Source: Litoreibacter roseus
Lineage (GTDB): Bacteria > Pseudomonadota > Alphaproteobacteria > Rhodobacterales > Rhodobacteraceae
Length of the DNA: 35,362 nt
Direction: 5' to 3'
Assembly (NCBI RefSeq): GCF_009811795.1
Contig: NZ_BLJE01000010.1
Coordinates: forward strand, 1-35,362
In this document: one piece after another, positions 1 to 8,427 of the stretch
Layout of the letters: each line of letters begins with the position of its first letter
Position numbering within the stretch: position 1 is the stretch's first letter
The notes under the pieces: generated by a model
The model's database searches: none
Seen by the model: only the letters and a program-made list of their open reading frames with translations
Told to the model about the DNA's origin: nothing
Made by a program: the position numbers and the translations under genes

Positions 1-116
1 GACGAAACCAGCGCACGTGATATGACCTCTCGTTCAGCCCCATCAAAAGGGACAACCCAAGCTATCCCATTGCGTATCCGCGCGCGAAGGAGTTCTGTCA
101 GCATGGTGTCATCAAG

Positions 117-1373
117 TTGACAATACGGTCGATCCTTGCGGATCTCTTCCTCGACAAGGACAATAAGACACTGGACACGTTTTCGGAGGCGGGGAAATCC
201 ATCTTCGTCGCCGCCTGCCTTCTGGCGATCCAACGCGGGCGCGCGACATTGGGCGAGGTCAACAAGATCGTCACGGGCGGCGACTACAAGAATGCTCAGT
301 ACAGCGCCTACGCGGAAGAGGCCGTTGAACCCACCGTCAGGGAACTCTGGATCAATGCGGCCAGCGCGTCGTCGCGGCTTCTGACGTCCAATATTCAGGC
401 TCTGATGACAGCTGGTCTGAAACAATGGGACAACCCGGCGGTCCGGACCGCGACCGAGGCGAGCGATTTCATGTTTGATCAGTTCCGCAAGAAACCCCAC
501 GCACTCTATATTGCGGTCTCCGAGGATCATATCGCGACCTTGGCCCCGCTTCTGCGGCTTATGTTTGCCGATCTGATTGCCAGCCTGAGGCTGAACGAAC
601 CAGGCCCGGACGAGCCCTGGCCCGTCATGATCATGATTGACGAGTTCCAGCAGATGGGTGCAATGCCCTATCTGGAACGTGCAATCCATTCGCTGGCCAG
701 CTACGGGGGCCGGGTCGCGATGATCGCGCAATCCCTTGCCGCCCTTGACCGAATCTACGGTCCCGAAGGACGCGAAAGCCTCGAAAACGGGGCCGGACTC
801 AAACTCTATATAACGCCGCGGGACCAGCGAACGGTGCGTGAAGTGTCGACCGCTGTCGGCAGCACAACCCGTGAAGCCGTCACCCGAACGTATGGGCGCA
901 ACAAAGGGCTTTTCGGTGTAACCTCGACTTCCGCCCGGCTGGAGGAGCGGCCACTTCTGTCCGAGACCGAAGCCCGGACAATGGATCCGGATGATGTGAT
1001 TGTTCTGGCCTCACCGCAGCACCCGATCCGTGCACAACGGATCAAGTATTTCGAAGATCCCATTTTTATGAATATGGTCGACCGCCAAATGGGGCGGGAT
1101 TTTCCCTACCCCCCGCGTGTGGACGGGGGCGGGCCCTGGTTGGATGGTAACGCCGCCGCATCTGCGATGGAAACAGACCGCGAAGACAGCGCTCAAACCG
1201 ACGGACATGCGCAACTTCGACCGGCGCGCTCGATGCAGGTCCACCCGAAACATACTGGCGCCCAAGAACCACGGCCTGAAACTTCTGATCGGGCGGCGCC
1301 CGTCCCGCAAAAATGGCAGAAGGTGTTTCAGGAGCAGGAAGATTTTGTTGACCAATTGCTTGGGGAGGAGTGA
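117..1373 (+). CDS. virD4: VirD4/TraG-type coupling ATPase, C-terminal part (5' truncated or frameshifted)
   Basis: This is the C-terminal portion of the hexameric inner-membrane ATPase that delivers substrates to a type IV secretion channel. The reading frame is open from base 21 and is preceded by an in-frame TGA at 18-20. The first usable start is a TTG at 117, so the true start is unclear. A Walker B segment (MIMIDEF, residues 171-177) is followed by QQMG and a conserved block around MIAQS. The Walker A loop that must precede it is absent, and 418 residues is short for the family (about 600-700). The tail after about residue 340 is low-complexity. The gene either continues left of the window with a frameshift near bases 15-25 or is a remnant. 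It points in the opposite direction to the virB operon. The family call is firm; whether the gene is intact is not. Confidence 0.8.
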   Translation: MTIRSILADLFLDKDNKTLDTFSEAGKSIFVAACLLAIQRGRATLGEVNKIVTGGDYKNAQYSAYAEEAVEPTVRELWINAASASSRLLTSNIQALMTAGLKQWDNPAVRTATEASDFMFDQFRKKPHALYIAVSEDHIATLAPLLRLMFADLIASLRLNEPGPDEPWPVMIMIDEFQQMGAMPYLERAIHSLASYGGRVAMIAQSLAALDRIYGPEGRESLENGAGLKLYITPRDQRTVREVSTAVGSTTREAVTRTYGRNKGLFGVTSTSARLEERPLLSETEARTMDPDDVIVLASPQHPIRAQRIKYFEDPIFMNMVDRQMGRDFPYPPRVDGGGPWLDGNAAASAMETDREDSAQTDGHAQLRPARSMQVHPKHTGAQEPRPETSDRAAPVPQKWQKVFQEQEDFVDQLLGEE

Positions 1374-1400
1374 GGAAGTGAAGAGTTCTCAAAGACGCGC

Positions 1401-1417
1401 GCCTGATTGAGTCAGGC
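1401..1417 (+). terminator. Hairpin downstream of virD4, possible weak terminator
   Basis: GCCTGA and TCAGGC form a perfect 6-bp stem around TTGAG, extended by one further C-G pair, and are followed by GTTT. The hairpin lies 28 bp after the virD4 stop and before the ParDE pair. The short T run makes it a weak intrinsic terminator at best. Confidence 0.4.
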
Positions 1418-1528
1418 GTTTGCCCTATTGCTTACTGCCGTGATTGATCCGGTTAAACTTTACAATGAATGAAGCCCGGATTCACGGTCCTTCTTGACAA
1501 ACTTTGCCATTCCGCGCAGTTTGGCGTC

Positions 1529-1771
1529 ATGGCAACAATGAATGTATCTCTTCCTGATCCGATGAAGTCCTGGGCCGAAACACGCACGAAAGATGGGCGT
1601 TACAGCAATGTAAGCGACTACATTCGAGACCTTATTCGCAAGGATCAAGAGCGGGAAGCCTCGATCGCCGAGCTTCAGCAATTGATCAAGGAAGGTCGCG
1701 AAAGTGGTCCAGCGAAAGAATTCAGCATGGCGCGCTTTATAGCGGGTAAGGTTGCCGAGCCTCGGAAGTGA
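1529..1771 (+). CDS. parD: ParD-family ribbon-helix-helix antitoxin
   Basis: This 80-residue protein is the antitoxin half of a type II toxin-antitoxin pair. It starts MATMNVSLPD and contains the ParD-like core GRYSNVSDYIRDLIRKD, which forms the ribbon-helix-helix that binds the operon's own operator. The C-terminal part (from about residue 50) is charged and probably disordered, as expected for the toxin-binding tail. An upstream in-frame ATG at 1469 would add 20 residues that do not look like part of the family, so the ATG at 1529 is preferred. The stop overlaps the toxin start as GTGA. By family precedent the complex represses its own promoter. The pair probably stabilises the plasmid after segregation. 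Confidence 0.85.
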   Translation: MATMNVSLPDPMKSWAETRTKDGRYSNVSDYIRDLIRKDQEREASIAELQQLIKEGRESGPAKEFSMARFIAGKVAEPRK

Positions 1772-2070
1772 CGCGCAAGATCTTCTTACGTCCGGAGGCT
1801 GAGGTCGATCTCGCCTCTGTATGGGAGTATACTGTTGAAACTTGGTCTAGGGCTCAAGCCGAGCGCTATCTCCATGACATAGGCGAAGTGTTTCTTACCC
1901 TGGCCAACTTTCCCGAATTGGCTCGGCTACGCCCAGAATTTGACCCGCCTGTGCGCATCCACACCTTCCGAAAGCATGTCATTATCTATGTATTCGACGA
2001 TACGACCATTGAGGTTATCCGTGTTGTGCATGGCCGTACAAACTGGGCGGTGTATTTGGCAACAGAATAG
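1768..2070 (+). CDS. parE: ParE/RelE-superfamily toxin
   Basis: This 100-residue toxin partners the preceding ParD-like antitoxin. It has the compact ParE fold pattern: an N-terminal strand (KIFLRPEAEVDL), two helices (SVWEYTVETWSRAQAERYL), then strands with HTFRKHVIIYVF and a C-terminal VIRVVHGRTNW. ParE proteins inhibit DNA gyrase, while RelE relatives cleave mRNA on the ribosome; the HGR motif near the C-terminus occurs in both groups, but the pairing with ParD favours gyrase. It starts at a GTG overlapping the antitoxin stop by 4 bp, which indicates translational coupling. It is full length for the family. Confidence 0.85.
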   Translation: MTRKIFLRPEAEVDLASVWEYTVETWSRAQAERYLHDIGEVFLTLANFPELARLRPEFDPPVRIHTFRKHVIIYVFDDTTIEVIRVVHGRTNWAVYLATE

Positions 2071-2310
2071 TCTTAAGACGCTTAAACTACAGATCAGCCG
2101 TGTTCTAATAAGACAGTTCATAGCGCAAGTTGAAGTGAACTACGCAGCAGATGATAATGACTGGAAAAGGTGATTTTCTGGATGACCTGCAGCATAGAAG
2201 CGGGACCTGATCTTCTACTATGTTCGGTAGAATAAAGAGTTGACGCATCGGTCTCTCATAACGTGCGCCGAATTTAAATTTTGGCGTACTTTCGAGTTGT
2301 AGTCAGCTGC

Positions 2311-2742
2311 TTACCTCTCTGCCTTGAACCACATGCCGTCGCTGTTGGCGTAGCGCCCGTCATCGGTGCCTTTGCGTAATTCGGCGCGCAGCGAGACTTC
2401 TTTGACCATTGCTTCCAGATCATTCTCGGCGGTCGCAGAAATATCGGCGATCTTAACGCCGTTGCCTTTTCCGGCCTTCTCTATGGCGCGTTCGACCAAG
2501 GTGCGTGCCGTGCCGCGTGGCGCGCGCTTACGACCTTTGGGTGTCGCTGTTTTCGCCTTGCGGGGTTTTTTCGCTTGGGGTTTTGAACCCGGCTTAGCGC
2601 TGGTTTTACCGGGGCTCAAGACCGACAGAAGCTCTTCCCGTGCGTCTGTTTTCCCCTTGGCGATGCCGTCCTTCATACCAAGCTCATACGCGTCATCCAG
2701 CGCGCGTTCTACTGTCTTCAAAAGTTTCTGAGTGGCTTTCAT
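2311..2742 (-). CDS. Small basic Lys/Ala/Pro-rich protein, unknown function
   Basis: This 143-residue protein is not recognised. The N-terminal 45 residues (MKATQKLLKTVERALDDAY onward) look like an amphipathic helix. Residues about 45-80 form a basic, low-complexity linker rich in Lys, Pro and Ala, resembling histone-like tails. The C-terminal 60 residues (ERAIEKAGKGNGVKIADIS, then LRAELRKGTDDGRYANSDG) read like a small winged-helix domain with a final beta hairpin. A nucleic-acid-binding role is plausible but inferred only from composition. A longer frame begins at an ATG at 2808; the internal ATG at 2742 is preferred because it is preceded by a GGA-rich site and begins the regular helix. 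The gene lies downstream of virB11 on the same strand with a 377-bp gap. Confidence 0.6.
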   Translation of the reverse strand: MKATQKLLKTVERALDDAYELGMKDGIAKGKTDAREELLSVLSPGKTSAKPGSKPQAKKPRKAKTATPKGRKRAPRGTARTLVERAIEKAGKGNGVKIADISATAENDLEAMVKEVSLRAELRKGTDDGRYANSDGMWFKAER

Positions 2743-3119
2743 TTTTCCAACTTCTCTGCTGATTGGCGTAATCTCGCTATATGCCTGCGCTAATAGAACG
2801 TCAATCATGTCGGCATAGTGCTGTATACAGCGGCATGTCTATGGCCACTTTCGACGGCTGTTTCCTGAGGCGGCGAACGTATGCTTGCAATCCTACACGG
2901 TTGAGCTCGATTGTATTAGCTGAGATCATGGATCTGTGGCGGTTTGATACCGCACTTTTTGATAGCATTTACTGCAACAAAGCAGCGGTAAAAAAGTAAG
3001 ACAGGTCCAATCGTTGTCATGTGATACGACTTATTCTGGGAAAGGTGTACCGCACGCGCACTCTTGGCCGAACTAACGCCACGAGACGTTCTAAGCTCGC
3101 TCATTTGGAAGCCATAAAG
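2743..3119. other. Intergenic stretch between virB11 and the basic protein gene
   Basis: I see no convincing gene here. Short open frames on both strands lack protein-like composition or run into virB11 in an antisense frame. The stretch is more AT-rich than its surroundings and could carry the promoter of the minus-strand basic-protein gene, but I could not find a clear -35/-10 pair. Confidence 0.4.
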
Positions 3120-4100
3120 TCACCCGCTCCGCACTATCAAAACTTCCGTGATGCCCCGCCGTCCCTCCGATCGTCCAAGCTGGATAATGACATCGATGGA
3201 TTTTCGAATGTAGGTTTGAACTTCTGCAAATGTGAGAGGTGTGCCCGCTTGAAGCACCATGAGAGCCAAGCGATCAATAGCAAGCTCGGCTGTTTCGGCA
3301 TGAATGGTTGTGATCGACCCGCCATGGCCGGTATTGATGGCTTCCAGATATGTGAGGGCTTCAGAGCCGCGCAGCTCACCCAAAATGATACGATCCGGAC
3401 GCATGCGGAGGCTCGCCTGCAGAAGGGCGCTTGCGGAGCGCGTGGAAGTCGTTGATCGTTCAGCCAGAAGGCAGACAGTGTTTGACTGTGCTGGAAACAA
3501 CTCGAACGCGTCCTCAATTGTGATCAAGCGTTCTTTGCTTGGTACGGACTGAAGCAGATACCTCGCGAAAGTGGTCTTGCCCGTCGACGTGCCGCCACTG
3601 ACGAGAACGTTCAAGCGCCGTCTCACAAGCAAATCCAGCGCTTTCGGCAGATCTATTTCCGCCAGCGACGCGAGTTCATCGAGCGTCGAAAGCCGGGCCT
3701 TTTCCAGAGAGATCGCCTCGCTAAACAGATATTGGGGTTCAAACTTGGATTGGTCGCCGATGCCAAACAATCTGATCGAGATTGCTGCTCCCTGCTCGAC
3801 GGCTGGCGGAACGACAACCTGGATACGCAAGGGGCGGCCTCCATACGCAATTTTTCCTGACACCAGCGGCGAATTTTCCGAGACCTTGGCCCGCGCATCA
3901 CCGACCAAACTAGCAGCCAGATTGGCGGCAGTATGGTGTTCGATTTTGCGATTGATCGGCTCCATGGCACCGGCACCCTGACATTCGATCCAGACCGCAC
4001 CATCAGGATTTATCGCGAGCTCGACGACGTCTGCTCGCAAGACCAGATCCCGAAATGGTTCGAGGTATTGCTCGAGGTAGGAGGCAGGCAGATCAGTCAT
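3120..4100 (-). CDS. virB11: VirB11-type secretion ATPase
   Basis: This is the cytoplasmic hexameric traffic ATPase that works with VirB4 in pilus assembly and substrate transfer. At 326 residues it has normal length. The N-terminal domain (1-130) ends in the family's RIQVVVPP strand. The ATPase domain has Walker A GGTSTGKT at 169-176, an acidic box (ITIEDAFELF, about 193-202), Walker B IILGELRG at 238-245 and a His box GHGGSITTIHA at 258-268. All catalytic motifs are intact. It is the last virB gene of the minus-strand operon, 90 bp after virB10. Confidence 0.95.
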   Translation of the reverse strand: MTDLPASYLEQYLEPFRDLVLRADVVELAINPDGAVWIECQGAGAMEPINRKIEHHTAANLAASLVGDARAKVSENSPLVSGKIAYGGRPLRIQVVVPPAVEQGAAISIRLFGIGDQSKFEPQYLFSEAISLEKARLSTLDELASLAEIDLPKALDLLVRRRLNVLVSGGTSTGKTTFARYLLQSVPSKERLITIEDAFELFPAQSNTVCLLAERSTTSTRSASALLQASLRMRPDRIILGELRGSEALTYLEAINTGHGGSITTIHAETAELAIDRLALMVLQAGTPLTFAEVQTYIRKSIDVIIQLGRSEGRRGITEVLIVRSG

Positions 4101-4190
4101 GGGCAGCTAGACTCTGACCGGCTCGGATATCCCGATCGAGAACCAGCAACGTGAACGCGCTCTTGTTCGGTCTGGAGTACATACAAATGC

Positions 4191-5615
4191 CTACTGTCTC
4201 GGGACTATGATGTCCCTGTCGACAATCACTGTCACCATCGCGCCTTGATCGACATAGATTGTAGGCGAGATCGACACTTGATCGGAGATGACGGAGTCTG
4301 TTGCGTTTTCGAGATCCGATCCGACCTCCTCCAGAACGTCGCGTGTTACGTCGTCTTCCGCTGAGTTCGCGGCAATCGCCGGCCCCGCTCCTATAATCGA
4401 GATCAACGCCGCTCCACCAAACCGTTCGTCGAATTTGGTATCCACCAGCCCAGTCATGCCTGACCGGCCAAGTTGATCTGCCCCGACCGATGCCAATTGC
4501 ATCGACACGCCGTCTGGCGTCAGAATGCGGGTCCAGAGGATCAGGATTCGCTTTTGATCGACCTCTATGCCGGACCTGTACTGGCCGAACAGCCGCGATC
4601 CCTTTGGGATCAATACAATATCGCCAGTAAATGCGTAGACCGGCTCCGCCACGACCGCCACGACATTGCCCGGAAGATCGCTGTTGATCGCGGTTTGCAG
4701 TGCTGCCTGAACGACAGAGCCTTGCGCAAGTGTCTGGTCCGGGCGGTCCATGCGGGTGGCTTCCTCGATTTCAAGGGGGCGGGCGGCATTGCGAAGATAG
4801 GCTTCGTTCTCGGTCAGGGATGTTCCGTCACGAGCGGCACCTTTCTCGGGACCGCTTGCACCCGAAGCTCCTGTCGCCGCTGCCGTGGAATAGACCACCG
4901 AAGGCGATCTGATTTGGGCCACTAGCAGGTCTTCTGCCTGTTGTTCCGTCAGGCGATGCTGCTGTTGTTCTTGCTGACGCAGGCTGTCCAGGCGCTGTTG
5001 ATCTCGGATGCGCGCCTCATCCGCTCGCTCCGCTTCCACCGCCTCTCGCTGCGCACGCTCGGCATCCAGAAGGTTTTGAAGCGATGCCAGACGTGCTTCG
5101 GTTTCGCGCTCCAGAGCATCCAGTTTTTCATCTCGATCTGCGACGGCCGCTTCAAGGATTTCGGTCTGATCCGCAAAAGCATCCCGAAGTTCGGTAACGG
5201 TGGATTGGATCATAGCGTTGCGGTCAGCCTGAGCTGCCGCAACAGCCGCCCGCAGTTCCTCAAGTTCTGCGAGAATGTCCTCACTTGGATCTGCTATCGG
5301 AGCTATAGGCGACGGGGCCTCGAGCGCCTCTTCTACTGCAATTAGCGCGTCGTCGACGCGCTCATTGGCCTCTTCGGTTGGGAACTCCAGCCGTCCGCCC
5401 GTTCGGAGGCGATCATTCTGGAATGGCGCGACATCAGACGTCTGTAGTTGATCTGTTTCCATTCGCTGATCAGTCGCGAAGAAATATGCAACGCCCGCAC
5501 CGCCGAAGCCTAGAGCAAGCGCCAGAGCCGTGATCCCGAACCCGGGGCGCGATTTGGTCCGGCGGGAAGCTCTGAATGTGTCGAGGCGCTTTTTGAGGTC
5601 GGGATCATCTGCCAT
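4191..5615 (-). CDS. virB10: VirB10-type channel scaffold protein
   Basis: VirB10 spans the envelope and links the inner-membrane ATPases to the outer-membrane pore. This 474-residue protein has a short cytoplasmic N-terminus, one membrane segment (about 26-46, GITALALALGFGGAGVAYFF), a long Glu/Ala/Gln-rich coiled-coil region (about 100-225) that includes QQ-rich repeats, and the C-terminal TrbI/VirB10 beta-barrel domain. In that domain LIPKGSRLFGQYRS, RILILWTRILTPDG and LGRSGMTGLVD are characteristic. It starts 3 bp after the virB9 stop, consistent with one operon. Confidence 0.95.
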   Translation of the reverse strand: MADDPDLKKRLDTFRASRRTKSRPGFGITALALALGFGGAGVAYFFATDQRMETDQLQTSDVAPFQNDRLRTGGRLEFPTEEANERVDDALIAVEEALEAPSPIAPIADPSEDILAELEELRAAVAAAQADRNAMIQSTVTELRDAFADQTEILEAAVADRDEKLDALERETEARLASLQNLLDAERAQREAVEAERADEARIRDQQRLDSLRQQEQQQHRLTEQQAEDLLVAQIRSPSVVYSTAAATGASGASGPEKGAARDGTSLTENEAYLRNAARPLEIEEATRMDRPDQTLAQGSVVQAALQTAINSDLPGNVVAVVAEPVYAFTGDIVLIPKGSRLFGQYRSGIEVDQKRILILWTRILTPDGVSMQLASVGADQLGRSGMTGLVDTKFDERFGGAALISIIGAGPAIAANSAEDDVTRDVLEEVGSDLENATDSVISDQVSISPTIYVDQGAMVTVIVDRDIIVPRQ

Positions 5616-5618
5616 CGT

Positions 5619-6350
5619 TCAGTTGCTCACATAAATAGGAGAGCTGTCGCGGTAGATACAAAGCGCGTCTTCACCCAACCGCAGCGTCCAGAATTCGTTG
5701 ACGCCGGACACCCGGACCGTATTACCGTTCTGCGTCCAGTTCACTGTCCGCTCACGACCTTGCGCGTCAGCTTTGAAGACCGCCGGCTGGCGGCCGTTCT
5801 CCTGAAACGTGAAATACGTGAACCGCCCATCATCGGAGACAGAAACGGGTCGGAAATCACCTTCGCCTGCGATCTTGTAGGTATAGCTGCGCGGTGCTTC
5901 AAACTCCTTGGCTTGTATATCTCTTGAACGTGCGCGTTGCTCGTCCTCAGGATAGCGAAACCGCACCTCGAAAAACATGCCGGTGCGGCCAGGGATCGAT
6001 CCTTCGCGCAAATGAAACGCGTAGCTGCGGCGGTTGGTAAGCACAGTCATGTTGGTGGAGGCGTTTTGCACATGGGGTTTGATTGTCAGGATATTGCCGA
6101 GCTCCGGGATCGGATCGACCTGAAAGCTCTCCGTGTCGCCCACAATCACGGCCTCGAACCGTTCGCCGTCGCCAAATTGGATTGTCGTTGAATGTCTGAG
6201 ATCGGTCTCGATCCGGAAGACCTGGTCCATGTCATAGGCCGCGTAGCGGATGCGGATATCTTTTGGTCCGCCTCGGGGCGTTGCTTCGGGCAGGGCAGGG
6301 GCCGCGACAATGGCAGAGAGAAAAAATAAGAATATTGCGCGCAGCGGCAT
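5619..6350 (-). CDS. virB9: VirB9-type outer-membrane complex protein
   Basis: This 243-residue periplasmic protein of the outer-membrane core complex begins with a signal peptide (LRAIFLFFLSAIVAAPALPEA). The N-terminal domain starts IRYAAYDMDQVFRI and contains the family blocks VDPIPELGNILTIKPH and NMTVLTNRRSYAFHLR. The C-terminal domain includes YTYKIAGEGDFRPVSVSDDG and an aromatic-rich FTYFTF strand, matching the VirB9/CagX pattern that contacts VirB7 and VirB10. It lies 3 bp after virB8 and 3 bp before virB10. Confidence 0.94.
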   Translation of the reverse strand: MPLRAIFLFFLSAIVAAPALPEATPRGGPKDIRIRYAAYDMDQVFRIETDLRHSTTIQFGDGERFEAVIVGDTESFQVDPIPELGNILTIKPHVQNASTNMTVLTNRRSYAFHLREGSIPGRTGMFFEVRFRYPEDEQRARSRDIQAKEFEAPRSYTYKIAGEGDFRPVSVSDDGRFTYFTFQENGRQPAVFKADAQGRERTVNWTQNGNTVRVSGVNEFWTLRLGEDALCIYRDSSPIYVSN

Positions 6351-6353
6351 CGG

Positions 6354-7019
6354 TCAGTTCTCCAGAGTCTCGGCATCAACCCGGTAAGAGGTCACAACGA
6401 ACCCAAGGGGGTTGGCCCACACCTCTTGCAACCGTTGGCGGGTTTCCGGGCGGAATTCATAGGCGATGGTTGCGACATAAGGCCGGGTGATCACACGGGT
6501 GTCGCGAGGGGTGCGAAGGCTCTTCGTAAAGCGCGCCTGAGCCACGCCGGGCTCGATCTGGTTCACCGACCGGATGACGACCTCAATCTTGGCATTACGG
6601 CCATAGATGGCGACCGGATAGTCTGGATTGGTGGAAGACCAAAGATCTCGCAAGCTTCGGGCGGCATCTCTGTCCGAGCGCTGCAGAACGGAATTGATAC
6701 GCTCCTCGCTATCGGTCAAATCGTAGGTTTCACGATCATCCACGTAGGCTACCAGATTGGCTTGGATGATTGCGTCGCTCTCATCGACGCTGAGCGCTTC
6801 GACGGCTACGACGCGGTCCATCTCGCCGGTCTCCTTGTCTACGACGACCACGACCGTCTCCACGGTCTTCAATGGGAATAAGGTGACAGCACCCGCAAAG
6901 CCCAGCACGCCTACGACGGCACCCGCTGCCGCAACACAATAGGCGAAGCGTTCCCGCCGCCTTGGGCCGAAAATGACATCGGCCTCGAAGGCATCCTGAT
7001 CAAACGTGGTTCGGGTCAT
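6354..7019 (-). CDS. virB8: VirB8-type inner-membrane assembly protein
   Basis: This 221-residue bitopic protein nucleates assembly of the secretion complex. It has a short cytoplasmic N-terminus, one membrane segment (about 28-50, CVAAAGAVVGVLGFAGAVTLFPL) and a periplasmic NTF2-like domain. Family features are the strand containing ETVVVVVDKETGEMDRV, the SDRDAARSLRDLW helix region, the NPDYPVAIYG stretch and a C-terminal NPLGFVVTSYRVD. It starts with an ATGA overlap with the virB6 stop. Confidence 0.93.
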   Translation of the reverse strand: MTRTTFDQDAFEADVIFGPRRRERFAYCVAAAGAVVGVLGFAGAVTLFPLKTVETVVVVVDKETGEMDRVVAVEALSVDESDAIIQANLVAYVDDRETYDLTDSEERINSVLQRSDRDAARSLRDLWSSTNPDYPVAIYGRNAKIEVVIRSVNQIEPGVAQARFTKSLRTPRDTRVITRPYVATIAYEFRPETRQRLQEVWANPLGFVVTSYRVDAETLEN

Positions 7020-8029
7020 GTCTTCCGGAAGGATTTCGTGAGCGCGAGCGCCGCAGCGGGCGTACGACGGATCAATTCATTGCTCTTTGTTGCGGCACCG
7101 CTGATATCCTGGCGAAGTTCGTAGGGCGTCCGACCGGTCAGAACCCGTCCCGCGCCACCTGTCCCGTATTCGCCTGTATTGACCATACCGCGCCGGGCCA
7201 AGCCGGTCAGGCCAGCCGCGTTGGAGGCGATTCCCATAACGCCGGTGAGATTCGACGCAATGAAGGGGACGGCGGCCATCACGCCAGCGGAAAGAAGCAG
7301 AATGACAAGGAATGGCAAGATCAGGCCGACTGTCTCAACCGCATCCGGATCTGCAGACGTCTCGCCAATTGCCTCGGCAATCGCCACGATGATCCCGGCA
7401 GCGCCTGCTGCAGCGACTGGCATAAGCGCGTAGCCGATGGTCGCGCGCGACCAGGCTTCGAACAGGGATTGAGTCGGTTTGAAGAGCGACGTCAGGATCA
7501 TGAACGGAGCGATGACGATCATGAGGGTGAACACGATCCGCGCATAAGCGATGATCCCGGCGGTGACGGCTGCGAAAACGGCAGACAAGACGAAAAAGAT
7601 AGCGCCGAGGACTGCTCCAAACACCCAGCCTGCACGATCGCCGATTGCGTCACCGTAGGCCGTGATCCGGCTCACCATGCTGTCGAGGCTCTCGTAGACG
7701 CCCGCTTCGGTGCCGGTGTCGGTAAGGGCGAGTATGGATGCACCAACGCTGTCTGGGACTTCGGTGATGATCCGATAGACGATTTGAAAGTTATCCCAGC
7801 TTTGCGCGAATATCGCGATCAACGTGATCTTGATGCCGAAGGCGAAGCTGCTGCCAAAGGTCATCGGCCTGAGTTGTAGGACCACATTAATGCCGAGAAG
7901 AATCAATAGAAGCACTGATCCCGCCGACAAGACGTCTCCGACCGCACCAGCGGATGCGACAAATCCGTTCTCCGAGACAGTGTTGATTGCCTCATCCACC
8001 TGGGTCAGAATATCTGCGATGATCCCCAT
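7016..8029 (-). CDS. virB6: VirB6-type polytopic inner-membrane protein
   Basis: This 337-residue protein has about five or six hydrophobic segments, for example around SVLLLILLGINVVL, FGAVLGAIFFVLSAVFAAVT, YARIVFTLMIVIAPFMIL and LILPFLVILLLSAGVMAAVPFI. The YARIVFTLMIVIAPF block followed by the amphipathic stretch with SLFEAW is typical of the TrbL/VirB6 family, which forms the inner-membrane part of the substrate path. A TTG three bases upstream could also serve as start, but the ATG at 8029 gives a TGATG overlap with the preceding stop. The C-terminal 60 residues form a cytoplasmic tail. Confidence 0.92.
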   Translation of the reverse strand: MGIIADILTQVDEAINTVSENGFVASAGAVGDVLSAGSVLLLILLGINVVLQLRPMTFGSSFAFGIKITLIAIFAQSWDNFQIVYRIITEVPDSVGASILALTDTGTEAGVYESLDSMVSRITAYGDAIGDRAGWVFGAVLGAIFFVLSAVFAAVTAGIIAYARIVFTLMIVIAPFMILTSLFKPTQSLFEAWSRATIGYALMPVAAAGAAGIIVAIAEAIGETSADPDAVETVGLILPFLVILLLSAGVMAAVPFIASNLTGVMGIASNAAGLTGLARRGMVNTGEYGTGGAGRVLTGRTPYELRQDISGAATKSNELIRRTPAAALALTKSFRKT

Positions 8030-8427
8030 CAATTTGTCTTACAGGCGGCACTGCGCGCCGCTTCGGCCTTCGTCGCACGATTGTTTAGCGCGACCACATC
8101 GAAGGGCAGTCGGGGATTGTCGGATGTGACGAACTCTTGTGATTGTTCGACCACGTCCTGCCAGGTGAATTCACGCAGATGGCAGGTACAGTCACCGGTC
8201 TCTTCCCATCGCTCTGCGGCCAGGATTTGCAAGATGGCGCGATATCCATTGCGGATGTAGGCGGTGTCTGCGAGTGCCTTTGGGGGGCGAGGTGCTCTGC
8301 ACTCAGTTAAATTTTCTGCTGGCTGAGCCATCGAGTTGAACTCGGCTTGCGAGATCTGGGTGCTGAAGACGAGTGGAAGCCAGGCGAAGGTGATCGCGGC
8401 ACAGGGCGCAGTAAACGAGCGGATCAT
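8029..8427 (-). CDS. Cys-containing periplasmic protein of the virB operon, unknown
   Basis: This 132-residue protein begins with an uncleaved or cleavable signal sequence (MIRSFTAPCAAITFAWLPLV). The mature part has Cys in EC near residue 43, a CxC pair (DCTCHLREFTW, about 79-89) and a final Cys near the end. This suggests disulfide bonding in the periplasm. It lies between virB5 and virB6. In several conjugation systems that position holds an entry-exclusion or accessory protein, so such a role is possible by position alone. The start is chosen at 8427 because it overlaps the virB5 stop as ATGA; the longer upstream frame is not signal-like. I do not recognise a family. Confidence 0.7.
   Translation of the reverse strand: MIRSFTAPCAAITFAWLPLVFSTQISQAEFNSMAQPAENLTECRAPRPPKALADTAYIRNGYRAILQILAAERWEETGDCTCHLREFTWQDVVEQSQEFVTSDNPRLPFDVVALNNRATKAEAARSAACKTN

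Noticed and set aside
1494-1522. TTGACA at 1494-1499 as the -35 box of the ParDE promoter
   Set aside because: No acceptable -10 hexamer occurs at 16-18 bp spacing, and it would place the start site almost on the antitoxin ATG.
3021-3455. 144-residue plus-strand frame over the virB11 3' end
   Set aside because: Most of it is antisense to virB11 sequence encoding the His box and Walker B. There is no domain and no ribosome-binding site.
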